Positions 28,001 through 34,959 of a stretch of DNA of 64,000 nt are shown here, piece after piece. The translations under genes and the position numbers were made by a program. The stretch is from NCBI GenBank assembly GCA_965199555.1, contig CBDASJ010000010.1:1-64000 (forward strand), given 5' to 3'. Position 1 is the first letter of the stretch, and the number at the start of each line of letters is the position of its first letter. This DNA is from LMUY01 sp965199555 (GTDB lineage Bacteria; Pseudomonadota; Alphaproteobacteria; Acetobacterales; Acetobacteraceae). Below the pieces are notes generated by a model. That model was given only the letters and a program-made list of their open reading frames with translations, did not search any database and was not told the origin of the DNA.

Positions 28001-30719
28001 GTTGGGCACGGCCCAGTTGGCCGCGCTGGGCCAAACGCAGGTCGCGGCCCTCACGGCGCAGCAGGTTGCCAGCCTGACCGGGACGCAGATCGGCGGCCTG
28101 TCCGCCACGGCGCTCGCCGCCGTCACGGCCGACCAAGTCGCCGCGCTGACGGCGGACCAGTTGCACGGCATCGGCACGTCCACCCTGGCCACCCTGGCCG
28201 ACACCCAGCTCGCCGCGCTGAGCCCGGCGCAACTGGCCGTGCTCAACACGCGGCAGATCGCCGCGTTGCGGCCGGCGGCCTTGGACGGGTTGACGCCCAC
28301 GGCCTTGGCCGGGCTGACGACGGTGCAGCTTTCCGGGTTGACCGCGGCGCAGGTGAACGCGCTCAGCCGGGACCAGATCGCCGGGCTGGGCGCGACCGCC
28401 CTGGCGGCGTTGACCCCGGCGCAGGTGGCGGGGCTGGCCAACACCCAGGTGGCGGCGCTGTCCGCCGGGCAACTCGCCGCGTTGCAGCCGGGCCAGGTTG
28501 CGGCCCTGTCCGCCACCGCCATTGCCGGGCTGACGGCGACCGAGCTGGCCGGCCTGTCGACGGCGCAGCTTGGCGGCCTGACGGCGGCGCAGGCCGGCGC
28601 CTTGTCCAGCAGCCAGGTCGCGGCGCTGCCCGGCACGGCGCTCGCCGCCCTGTCGCCGACCCAGCTTGCCGGGCTGTCCGGCTTTGCCTTGGCCGGCCTG
28701 TCCGCCACCGGGTTCGCCGCCCTGTCCACGGCGCAATTGCGCGGGCTGACCGCGGCGCAGGTGGGTGCGTTGACCACCGGCGGCATCGCCGCGCTGTCCG
28801 GCACGCAGCTCAATGCGCTGTCACCGGCGCAGATCGCCGGGCTGGCGCCGACCCAGTTGGCCGCCTTCTCCCCCGACCAGCTTGCCGCCTTGCGGGCCAC
28901 GCAGGTGGCCGCGCTGTCGACCACCGCCGTCAGCGGGCTGGCCGCGACGCAGCTTGCCGGCCTGGGTGCCACGCAGTTCGGCGCCCTGACCGGCGCGCAG
29001 ATCGGCGCCCTGGCGGCGCTGACGCCGACGCAGCTCGGCGGGTTGAGCGTCACGCAGGCCGCCGGGCTGACCGCGACCGAGCTGGGCGGGTTGAACACGG
29101 CCCAGCTTGCCGCGCTGGGCGCCACCACGATCCGGGCGCTGGGGGCCTCGGCGCTCGGCGGCTTGACCGGGACGCAGGTGGCGGCGTTGTCGCCGGCGCA
29201 GCTTGCCAGCCTGTCCGCCACGCAGGTGGGCGCGCTGTCCACGGGAACGGTGGCCGGGCTGACCGCGGCGGAACTCGCCGCCCTCACCGCCACGCAGTTG
29301 CGCGGGCTGGCGGATACGCAGGTCGCGGCGTTGACCACCGGCCAGGTCGCCGGGCTGACCACGGCCCAACTGGGCACGCTGACCACCGCCGCGCTCGGCG
29401 GCCTGAGCGACACGCAGGCCGCGGCCTTGACGCCGGTGCAACTGGCCGGGCTGACCGTGACGGAAGTGGCGGCGCTGTCCAACCTCGCCGTGTCCGGGTT
29501 GGGCGCGTCGCAGGTGGCCGGCCTTGCCAACACCCAACTGGCGGCGTTGAGCGGGGACCAGGTCGCCGCCTTGTCCACGACCGCGGTGGGCGGCCTGACG
29601 GGGGCGGAGATCGCCGGCCTGACGCCGTTCCAACTGGCCAACCTGACCGGCGCGCAGATCGGCGCGCTGAGCACGGGGCAGTTCGCCGGCTTGGCGCCGA
29701 CCCAGTTGTCGCAACTGTCCGGCGACCAGGTGAACGGCCTGCTATCCACCGCCGTGGCGGCGCTGAGCGCGACGCAGATCGGGCAGTTGAGCGCCGGACA
29801 GATCGCATCCCTGTCCACCACCGGCGCATCGGGCATCTCGGCCAGCCAGCTCGGCGCGTTCTCCGCGACTCAGTTGGCGGCGTTGACGGCGGACGAGGTC
29901 GGCGCGCTGTCGACGGCGGCGGTGGCCGGGCTGACGCCGACGCAGCTTGCGGGGTTCAGCAGCGGGCAATTCGCCAGCCTGTCCGCAACCTCGATCGGCG
30001 CGCTCGGCACCGCGGCGCTGGCCAGCCTGACGGCGACGCAGGTGGGCCTGCTGTCCGCGACGGAGATCGGCGGCCTGGCCGCAACCCAGGTGGCGGCGTT
30101 GACCACCGCGCAGTTTGCCGCCCTGACGCCGGCCAAGATCGGCGCGCTGTCCGCAACCGGCCTGGCCGGGCTGACGAACACGCAGATCGCCGCGATGACG
30201 CTGACGCAGTTGGCCGGGCTGACGCCGGCGCAGATCGGCGCGCTGCCGGTGGGCGATATCGGCGCGCTGTCGCAAACCGCGTTGGCCGCCATGACGGCCA
30301 CCCAACTCGGCGGCCTGGTGCGGATGCAGCTTCGCGCGCTGACGGTGCCGCAACTCGGCAGCCTGGCGGCCACCCAGCTCGCGGCGCTGTCGCCCGGCCA
30401 GGTGGCGAACTTCTCCGGGACGGAGCTGAACGCGCTGAACGCGACGCAATTCGGCAGCCTGCGGTCCGACCAGGTAGCGGCGCTGACGGCGACCCAGATC
30501 GACAATCTCGGCACGACGCAGTTGGGCCTGCTGTCCGCCGTGCAGCTCGGCGGGCTGACGACGACGGTGATGAACGGCCTGTCCGCGACAACCGTCGCGG
30601 CGCTGCGCCCGGACCAGTTGGAGGCGCTGAACGGTACACAAATTGATTACCTGACCGCGACTACACTCGCCGGGCTGACCGCGGACCAGATCAATGCGCT
30701 GAACGCGGCCGAAGCGTGA
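22059..30719 (+). CDS. Giant octapeptide-repeat protein (about 2,886 residues)
   Basis: I know of no characterised family for this protein. After a short N-terminal stretch it is an unbroken tandem of roughly 355-360 octapeptides with consensus L-[S/T]-x-[T/A]-Q-[L/I/V]-A-[A/G/S]. Position 2 is nearly always Ser or Thr and position 4 often Thr, giving several hundred hydroxyl residues. Charged residues are rare, Trp very rare, and no Cys was seen. The T-x-x-Q spacing resembles a helix N-cap box, so short helical turns in a solenoid are possible; a beta-solenoid is not excluded. No signal peptide or RTX repeats are visible. Start choices are TTG 22053 or GTG 22059, both with poor ribosome-binding sites. 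Octads are organised in 24-octad blocks. A GT41 glycosyltransferase gene follows after 25 bp, which suggests O-glycosylation of this protein. Confidence 0.85.
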   Translation: MVTPVASYTVTQLQGLSPAKLSQMTITDFEQLTGVQLSELSGNQLAALTTQQIASLTTAQIGFSAVQLAALSGNQLAAFGVGEFAVLTPTQLAGLTAAELRFLTTSQLGALSPTQVAAFSAAGISGLTTTVLAALTATQLAALTATELGGLAATQVASLSPSVVRQLSTTQMAGLSATGVGALGTAQLAALSGTQVAALSASGIAGLSASSIGALSATQLASLTPTELGALSKAQVGAFGTQLAGLSDAQLAGLTAAGLGALTASQMAAFQPAQLAALDPAKFSGFGAGQVSLFTLLQLTALSANQVAALTPTAIKGLADTQAAALLPTQFAALTTSQAAALTTTAFLGLTGTQLGSLSPAQVAALGTTQIGYLTATQIGQLPGTEIAALTTTQLAGLGSGWTGALTANQVGVLSTGQIAALSKNGVSGLGSAPLAALSPAQLGALTPAQLAGITATQVGAFATGELAALTPAQFAGFTSSAISGLSVTQLAAIAPAQLAALTTTEISGFTDTQAAALSSDQLAGFLPGQIAGFSVTAAAALTTTELASLSTAQLSAATSTQLRVLNQTQLGSITPAGIASLTNTQLASLLPATVAALTTAQLAALVPTQLAALSTAGVQGLQASQIQSLTPGQLASFTGTQLGALTTTQIGSFAASQIGALTTSQVQGLSAAEVAALSPDQLGALTPGQLAWLGTGAIAGLSDLQTAALSTAQLAALTTRQVASLSALGITGLSTGQVASLGTAQVAAMSFTQLRALADTQVAALTTGDIAVLTATQLAGLTTAEVGLLASTQLAALSPLQIGSLATSNLQGLTPTQLGTLSATQFAALTSTQVGALTAAQLGSLSPGQLAALSTNQVQGLTAAGVAALGTTQINALSLSQLSWLGNGAISGLSDVQVGALSATQLATLSTRQVSALTSLALSGLNGDALAGLATTQIAALTAGQLRSLADTQIAAATATQVAALTAPQIASLTTAQIGDLSAGQLAVLSTTQIGALARTNILGLSAAQLAALAPTQLAALSATELGSLSTDQLNTLSADQFAALTTTQLRGLSAAGIGGLAATELGALSAAQVANLTTTSLFGLTDLQAAALTAPQLAALTTRQVASLSALALSGLGATAVAGLATTQVAALTPSQIRALADTQFAALTPGQVGALTGTQLAALPTTQVANLGTAQLAALSPMQIAALAGTNIAGLAATQLAALSATQFGAVTAAELGSLTGTQLNSLSPAQLAALTAMQLAGLRATGAAALTTTQVAALATGQLAALSATGLSGLSDIQAGALSAAQLAALTTRQVAALSATAISGLSTTQLAGLATTQVGALTGGQLAALFDTQIQALTTGQVAALGTAQISQLAATQVGDFGTGQLGALRTSQIRALSAANIAGLSPAQLAALTGAQFGALTATEFGALTSTQLGSLSASQLGAIATTQLRGLTAAGAAALAPTQLAALSTAQLAGLTATAIAGLSDSQAAALTPAQLAALSTRQVAGLSGTAVSGLTAAQIAGLAASQIGALTAGQIPALVATQLAALGTSQVASLTTGQVGALTATQLGLLSTGQIGAFTPTQLAALSSSGIVGLAATQLAALGTGAFATLTAAEFGAMTTTQISGLSAAQIGAMSNGQLQGLSPAGLGALSTTQLAALSTGQVAALGTAELGGMADTQMAALSPAQLAALNSRQVAALSNTAVAGLTAAEVAGLTVAQLRGLTAGQVGALNQTQIAALSPGQVAGLAATQIAGLPATALAVLNTTQLGALSATQIAALNSAAATGLTAGQLTALSGTQLGALTPTELGAFTTTQVAALAPGQVAVLSVGQVAGLSAAGLGVLNTAQIAALATTQIQALSSSAVAGLQATQVAALSADQFAALKQTEIAALSAAGIGGLTVSQLAAASPAQLAALTPAQIGVLEETQVAALPVTSFAGLSTTQLGGLADTQLAALSAGQLAALQPGQIAALSPAALDGLAQTAIAGLSSGQLAGLGTAQLAALGQTQVAALTAQQVASLTGTQIGGLSATALAAVTADQVAALTADQLHGIGTSTLATLADTQLAALSPAQLAVLNTRQIAALRPAALDGLTPTALAGLTTVQLSGLTAAQVNALSRDQIAGLGATALAALTPAQVAGLANTQVAALSAGQLAALQPGQVAALSATAIAGLTATELAGLSTAQLGGLTAAQAGALSSSQVAALPGTALAALSPTQLAGLSGFALAGLSATGFAALSTAQLRGLTAAQVGALTTGGIAALSGTQLNALSPAQIAGLAPTQLAAFSPDQLAALRATQVAALSTTAVSGLAATQLAGLGATQFGALTGAQIGALAALTPTQLGGLSVTQAAGLTATELGGLNTAQLAALGATTIRALGASALGGLTGTQVAALSPAQLASLSATQVGALSTGTVAGLTAAELAALTATQLRGLADTQVAALTTGQVAGLTTAQLGTLTTAALGGLSDTQAAALTPVQLAGLTVTEVAALSNLAVSGLGASQVAGLANTQLAALSGDQVAALSTTAVGGLTGAEIAGLTPFQLANLTGAQIGALSTGQFAGLAPTQLSQLSGDQVNGLLSTAVAALSATQIGQLSAGQIASLSTTGASGISASQLGAFSATQLAALTADEVGALSTAAVAGLTPTQLAGFSSGQFASLSATSIGALGTAALASLTATQVGLLSATEIGGLAATQVAALTTAQFAALTPAKIGALSATGLAGLTNTQIAAMTLTQLAGLTPAQIGALPVGDIGALSQTALAAMTATQLGGLVRMQLRALTVPQLGSLAATQLAALSPGQVANFSGTELNALNATQFGSLRSDQVAALTATQIDNLGTTQLGLLSAVQLGGLTTTVMNGLSATTVAALRPDQLEALNGTQIDYLTATTLAGLTADQINALNAAEA
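22100..30700 (+). repeat. 24-bp coding tandem repeat (octapeptide)
   Basis: Almost the whole gene is a 24-bp periodic array in frame. Third codon positions vary freely between copies (gcc/gcg/gca, acc/acg, ctg/ttg/ctc) while residues 1, 2, 5 and 6 are kept, so the array is old and held by selection on the protein rather than freshly expanded. Two register breaks are visible: a seven-residue unit (FGTQLAG, near 22776) and a three-residue insertion (LAA, near 29010). Both keep the reading frame open. Confidence 0.9.
23010..27617 (+). repeat. Eight consecutive 576-bp higher-order repeat blocks
   Basis: Blocks of exactly 24 octads (192 residues) recur. A marker octad of type L-x-D-x-Q is preceded by a glycine codon at 23007, 23583, 24159, 24735, 25311, 25887, 26463 and 27039, every step being 576 bp. 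Its cognate (without the glycine) recurs at 28191. From the third block onward, octad 2 carries a conserved Arg (TTRQVA, STRQVA, NSRQVA). Octads 3, 13, 20 and 23 usually lack the Gln (for example LSALGITG, LATSNLQG, LTAAGVAA). A weaker earlier block starts at 22434, shifted by the one-residue deletion. The gene therefore grew by duplication of a 192-residue module. Confidence 0.85.
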
Positions 30720-30744
30720 GCTCACTCGACAAAAGGACGAGGCG

Positions 30745-32844
30745 ATGAGCGATACCCTGGAATGGGCGCTGGACCAGGCGGTGACCCGGCAGTTGAGCGT
30801 AGGGGATTTGTTCGCGGCGGCGCAGGCGCTGAAGCAGCAGGGGCGGCCCCGCGCGGCGCAAGCGCTGTATGCCGCGTGGATCCAGCACAATGCGGACCAT
30901 CCGCTGAGCTACGCCGTGCTGTTCAACCATGCGGTGACGCTGTCCGACGGCGGTGAGCCGGACGCGGCGCGCGCCCTGCTGGAGCGCGCGGTGGCGTTGA
31001 ACCCGGACTTCATGCCCGGCCATATCAACCTCGGCCGCGTGTACGAGGCGTTGGGCGCGCCGGACCGGGCGGTGCAGCAATGGTCGGACGCGCTGGGCCG
31101 GCTGGGCGCGGTAAACGGACCCAACCTCGCGCACAAATCCATCGCGTTGACGCAGGCGGCGCGGGTGCTGGAGGTATCGCACCAGGACGCGGCGGCCGAG
31201 GAGTTGCTGCGCCAGTTGCTGGAGATCGAGCCAGCGCACCGCGAAGCCATCCAGCATTTCGTGGCGCTGCGGCAGCGGCAATGCCGCTGGCCGGTGCTGC
31301 CGGCGCTGGAACGGACCGACCGCGCCAGCCTGGCCGCGGGCATGTCGCCCTTGTCGGTGGCGGCCTTCACGGACGACCCGCTGTTCCAGTTGGCGGTCAA
31401 CTGGGCCTACAACAAGCATGATGTGGGCACGCCGGGCACGGCGGTGCACCACGCGCATCCTGCCGCCGAACGGCCCGGCCCGTTGCGCGTCGGCTACCTG
31501 TCGTCGGATCTGCGGGAGCACGCCGTCGGCTACCTGATGGCCGAGGTGTTCGAGCAGCACGGCCGCGACCGGGTGGAGGTGTTCGCCTATTACTGCGGGC
31601 CGGCCAGCACGGACCCGCTGCACACCCGGTTCCAGGCCAGCGCCGATCATTGGGTCTGCTTGACCGGATTGGACGACGCGGCGGCGGCGCAGCGCATCGC
31701 CGATGACGGCATCCAGATCCTGGTGGACGTCAACGGCTACACCCGCGAAGCACGCAACAAGCTGCTGGCGCTGCGCCCGGCCCCCGTCATCGTCAACTGG
31801 CTGGGCTTTCCCGGCAGCGCCGCCAGCCCGTACCACCATTACATCATCGCGGATGACTGGATCATCCCGCCGGACCATGAGGCGTATTATTCCGAACGGG
31901 TGGTGCGGCTGCCCTGCTACCAGCCGAACGACCGCTTCCGCGCGGTGTCCGACCGGCCGGTGTCGCGCGCCGAGGCCGGGCTGCCGGACGACGCGACGGT
32001 GTTCTGCTGCTTCAATGGCCTGCATAAGCTGACGCCGTTCGTGTTCGACCGCTGGATGGCGATCCTCGGCCGCGTGCCGGGCAGCGTGCTGTGGTTGCTG
32101 AGTGCCGACGAGGCGACGCATGCCCGGCTGCGCGAGCGTGCGGTGGCAGCGGGCATCGACCCGGCGCGGCTGGTGTTCGCCGAAAAACGCGGCCATGCCG
32201 ACCACCTTGCCCGTTATCCACTGGCCGATCTGTTCCTGGACACCGCCCCGTACGGTGCCCACACCACCGCGTCCGACGCGCTGTGGATGGGCGTGCCGGT
32301 GCTGACGATGAGCGGCCGATCCTTTACCGCGCGCGTGTGCGGCAGCCTGGTGCGGGCGGCCGGCGTGCCGGAGCTGGTATGCGGCTCGGCCGCCGCGTTC
32401 GTGGAGCAGGCGGTGGCGCTGGGCCTGGACCGGGCGGCGCTGGCGCAATACCGCGCGCGGCTGCTGGCCGGGCGCGACGGCGCCGTGCTGTTCGACACGC
32501 CGCGGCTGATGCGCGAACTGGAAGCGCTGTATGCCGGCATGTGGCAGGATGTCCAAGCCGGCAACCGGCCGCAGCCGGAGCTGACGAATTTGGACGTCCT
32601 GCTGGAACTCGGCAGCCAAGTGGATCACGAGGCGGCCGAGGTCGCGGCGATCCCCGACTATGCCGCCTGGTGGCAGAGTCGGATCGACGCGCGGCACCTG
32701 GTCCGCCCTGTGCCGCCCGGCCTGCGCGGCGCCCCCACCAAGCCGGCGGCCAAGAAGCCGTCGCGGCGCGCCATCCGGGTCGTGCCGGCCAACGAGGACA
32801 CCGCCGACTCGATCCGGGTCAATGTCCCGGCCAGGAGCAGATGA
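30745..32844 (+). CDS. TPR-containing O-GlcNAc transferase-like glycosyltransferase (GT41, SPINDLY family)
   Basis: The 699-residue protein resembles eukaryotic OGT and bacterial SPINDLY-type enzymes that add a sugar to Ser/Thr in the cytoplasm. TPR-like helices occupy about residues 20-140. The catalytic GT-B part begins with RVGYLSSDLREHAVGYLM (His near 259). Lys428 lies in FNGLHKLTP and His506/Asp511 in GAHTTASDALW. The spacing between the Lys and the His-Asp pair equals that in human OGT (Lys842, His920, Asp925), so the donor site looks intact. The human intervening domain is missing, as in bacterial members. A basic tail (KPAAKKPSRRA) ends it. ATG 30745 has an AAAGGACGAGG site and lies 25 bp after the giant Ser/Thr-rich repeat gene, its likely substrate. 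The sugar donor is unknown. Confidence 0.93.
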   Translation: MSDTLEWALDQAVTRQLSVGDLFAAAQALKQQGRPRAAQALYAAWIQHNADHPLSYAVLFNHAVTLSDGGEPDAARALLERAVALNPDFMPGHINLGRVYEALGAPDRAVQQWSDALGRLGAVNGPNLAHKSIALTQAARVLEVSHQDAAAEELLRQLLEIEPAHREAIQHFVALRQRQCRWPVLPALERTDRASLAAGMSPLSVAAFTDDPLFQLAVNWAYNKHDVGTPGTAVHHAHPAAERPGPLRVGYLSSDLREHAVGYLMAEVFEQHGRDRVEVFAYYCGPASTDPLHTRFQASADHWVCLTGLDDAAAAQRIADDGIQILVDVNGYTREARNKLLALRPAPVIVNWLGFPGSAASPYHHYIIADDWIIPPDHEAYYSERVVRLPCYQPNDRFRAVSDRPVSRAEAGLPDDATVFCCFNGLHKLTPFVFDRWMAILGRVPGSVLWLLSADEATHARLRERAVAAGIDPARLVFAEKRGHADHLARYPLADLFLDTAPYGAHTTASDALWMGVPVLTMSGRSFTARVCGSLVRAAGVPELVCGSAAAFVEQAVALGLDRAALAQYRARLLAGRDGAVLFDTPRLMRELEALYAGMWQDVQAGNRPQPELTNLDVLLELGSQVDHEAAEVAAIPDYAAWWQSRIDARHLVRPVPPGLRGAPTKPAAKKPSRRAIRVVPANEDTADSIRVNVPARSR

Positions 32845-33478
32845 TCCGGTCCGGGTCGGTCCAGCGCCGCCCGCGGTCCCGCCGCTCCACCCGGCGGAGG
32901 TAGTCGGCCCAAACCCGGCGCTGGTAGTCCTGCGTCGCGGCCGGCGGCGCACGACCGGCGGCGCGGGCGGCGGCCAGCTCCGTCGGGCCGAACTGATACG
33001 CCGCCAGCCCGTCCGGCCAGCCGAACTGCCCGGCCATGACCGACAGCGAGTAGGCGCCGGCCCGGATGTTGTCGCGCGGCAGGTATGGATCCGCCCCGCC
33101 GCCGATGCGGCCGCGGATCATCCCGTAGATGGAGGGCGGGATCTGCATCAGGCCGATCTCCCCGGCCAGGGAGCGCATCGGGTGGCCGTTGAGCCACTGG
33201 CAGCCGCGGCTTTCCGCCCACATGACGGCGTAGATCATCGGCTCCGGCACCGCGAACTCGGCCGCCGAAGCGCGCACGAACGGCCCCCACGGGTCTTCCG
33301 GCGGCCCGGGCGGCGCGTAGCGCTGCACCAGCTCCGCCGCGGGATGCGGGGCAGGGGGCGCGGGGGCGGCACAGGCCGCCAGCGCGAGGAGCGCGCCCGC
33401 CAGCAGGGCGCGGACGGGGGCGCCCGCCAGTTCTAGGCCGCCAGGAGGTCCAGCGGCGGCAGCAGCCGCTCCGTGCAC
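32819..33478 (-). CDS. Lipoprotein lytic transglycosylase (SLT family)
   Basis: The protein carries a goose-lysozyme-like SLT domain that cleaves peptidoglycan glycan strands. The catalytic Glu is in MIYAVMWAESRGCQW, followed by the typical GLMQIPP and a later AAYQFGP. A lipobox (ALLALAAC) marks it as a lipoprotein. The start is uncertain: GTG 33478 is the only standard codon and would overlap cheW by 46 bp, placing 21 residues before the signal peptide. A CTG at 33430, two bases after the cheW stop, gives a perfect lipoprotein signal. Its 3' end overlaps the convergent glycosyltransferase gene by 26 bp. Confidence 0.85.
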   Translation of the reverse strand: MHGAAAAAAGPPGGLELAGAPVRALLAGALLALAACAAPAPPAPHPAAELVQRYAPPGPPEDPWGPFVRASAAEFAVPEPMIYAVMWAESRGCQWLNGHPMRSLAGEIGLMQIPPSIYGMIRGRIGGGADPYLPRDNIRAGAYSLSVMAGQFGWPDGLAAYQFGPTELAAARAAGRAPPAATQDYQRRVWADYLRRVERRDRGRRWTDPDRIICSWPGH

Positions 33479-33897
33479 AGCAGGCTGACCATGCGGCTGT
33501 CCACCGTGAGCAGGCCCTGCACGCAGGAACTGGCGAGGCCGCCGGACGCGACCGCGGGCGTGGGTTGGATCATCCGGTCCGACACGGTCAGGATGTCGGA
33601 CACCGCACTCACCAGCAGGCCCACCGTATTGGCGCCGATCTGCGCCACGATGATGACGTGCTGCGCCGACGGGTCCGCCTGGCCGAGGCCGAGCCGCTCC
33701 GACAGGTCGACGATGGGCAGCACGGCGCCGCGCAGGTTCACCACGCCGCGCACATAGGCCGGCGCGTGCGGCAACGGCGTTTCCTGCGCCCAGCCGCGGA
33801 TTTCCCGCACGATCATGATGTCGACGCAGAACTCCTGCGCGCCCACCCGGAAGGAAAGCAGTTCGCGATCTGTTGCCTGGGAAACGGCGTCGGTCAT
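33433..33897 (-). CDS. cheW: Chemotaxis coupling protein CheW
   Basis: The 154-residue protein is a single CheW domain that joins chemoreceptors to the CheA kinase. It shows LLSFRVGAQEFCVDIMIVREI at the start (two short beta strands), the receptor-contact block PAYVRGVVNLRGAVLPIVDL, and GLLVSAVSDILTV. Start ATG 33897 gives the normal N-terminus; frame extension to 34005 lacks conservation. No cheA, cheB, cheR or cheY lies nearby, so this is an orphan copy. A chemoreceptor gene is present at 55061 in the same window. Confidence 0.93.
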   Translation of the reverse strand: MTDAVSQATDRELLSFRVGAQEFCVDIMIVREIRGWAQETPLPHAPAYVRGVVNLRGAVLPIVDLSERLGLGQADPSAQHVIIVAQIGANTVGLLVSAVSDILTVSDRMIQPTPAVASGGLASSCVQGLLTVDSRMVSLLCTERLLPPLDLLAA

Positions 33898-34022
33898 CGG
33901 CTGGCCCTGCTCTGGAAGCGGCGGTCGGCAGTATGGCGGTGGATTGGGAAACAGGTCGTTAACCGCGTAGGCGTCCGCAGCCGAGTTGCCGTTCCCGCCG
34001 CGCATGGTAGCCTGCCGGCACG

Positions 34023-34418
34023 ATGATCCTGACCGCCATCCGCGTCCGGCACGCGCTCGGGCTGCTGGCCGTGCTGGTGGCGCTGGCCGGGCGGATTGCG
34101 TCCGGCACGGTGGTGCTGGATGTCGAGGCCGCGCGCGCCGACGCGACCCTGCTGGACACGATGATCCAGTGCCGGGCGGACGCGCCGGCCCCGCTGCCCA
34201 CCGACCCGGCGCGACCTGCGCACCACGAGGCGGAACACGCCCTGGACGTGCTGGTCAGCCTGCTGGACCTGCCCGCCCCAACGACCACGGTGCCGCCCAC
34301 CCTTCCGCCGCCGCGCGCCGGCGTCGCCCTGCACCTGGCGCGGCTGCCGGCGGCCCGCGGGCCGCCCCCGCATCCGCCGGGGGCGGCGCTGCCCCGTGGA
34401 CCGCCCGTTCTGGCCTGA
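34023..34418 (+). CDS. Hypothetical small protein, DUF2946-like, upstream of copper genes
   Basis: The 131-residue protein has an N-terminal hydrophobic segment (ALGLLAVLVALAG) that could anchor or export it, a Cys near residue 50, a His/Glu patch (PAHHEAEHALDV) and a Pro/Ala-rich C-terminus ending in PRGPPVLA. That ending and its place before a PCuAC gene resemble DUF2946 proteins, which often accompany copper and cytochrome oxidase genes; the match is by eye and tentative. ATG 34023 lies 126 bp from the divergent cheW start. It probably opens the copper operon running to 37244. Confidence 0.5.
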   Translation: MILTAIRVRHALGLLAVLVALAGRIASGTVVLDVEAARADATLLDTMIQCRADAPAPLPTDPARPAHHEAEHALDVLVSLLDLPAPTTTVPPTLPPPRAGVALHLARLPAARGPPPHPPGAALPRGPPVLA

Positions 34419-34480
34419 GTTCGCCGTGCCGCAGCCATCCGCGAGGGTGGCTGTCGAACCCAACTCTCCGGGATTTACCC

Positions 34481-34930
34481 ATGCTTCGAACATCGTTGCT
34501 GCCCGCCGGCCTCGTGCTGGCGGCGCTGTCCACCACGCCTGCCATGGCGCAGGTCACCGTCGACCACGCCTGGTTCCGCGCCACCCCGCCCAACGCCACC
34601 ACGGGGGTGCTGTATTTCAGCCTCGCCAGCCGCGTGGCCGACCGGCTGGTGGGCGTGTCCACGCCGGCTGCGCACATGGCCGAACTCCATCAAACGGAAA
34701 TGTCGGGCAACGTGATGGAGATGCGACCGATCGAGGGCGGGCTTGCCTTGCCGGCTGGCAAGACGGTCACGCTCGCGCCCGGCGGCACCCACGTCATGCT
34801 CATGGAACTAACAGGGCCGTTGAAGGCCGGCACCAGCTTGCCGGTGCACCTGACGTTCCAGTCGGCGCCGCCGGTGGATCTGATGGCGATCGTGCAGCCC
34901 CTCGGGGCGGCCGGCGCACCCAAGGGCTGA
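34481..34930 (+). CDS. Periplasmic copper chaperone PCuAC
   Basis: The 149-residue protein has a signal peptide (cut after PAMAQ) and the PCuAC/DUF461 domain, which carries Cu(I) to the CuA or CuB centre of cytochrome oxidase. The copper motif H(M)x10Mx21HxM is visible: His-Met in AAHMAELHQTEM, later GTHVMLMEL. It is preceded by a DUF2946-like gene and followed by copC and copD, a periplasmic copper handling set. ATG 34481 sits 62 bp after the previous stop. Confidence 0.92.
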   Translation: MLRTSLLPAGLVLAALSTTPAMAQVTVDHAWFRATPPNATTGVLYFSLASRVADRLVGVSTPAAHMAELHQTEMSGNVMEMRPIEGGLALPAGKTVTLAPGGTHVMLMELTGPLKAGTSLPVHLTFQSAPPVDLMAIVQPLGAAGAPKG

Positions 34931-34959
34931 TCGTCACCCCATTTCGAAGGACAAGCAGA

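Noticed and set aside
22701..28736. Very long minus-strand open frame (about 2,011 codons) opposite the repeat gene
   Set aside because: The 24-bp GC-rich periodicity keeps antisense frames free of stops. The product is Arg/Gly/Gln low-complexity without plausible start signals. The plus-strand frame alone shows conserved residues with free wobble positions.
22059..30719. CRISPR array or RTX/ice-nucleation protein
   Set aside because: The 24-bp units are contiguous, coding and without spacers, so not CRISPR. No GGxGxDxxx calcium repeats and no ice-nucleation octapeptide (AGYGSTxT) are present.
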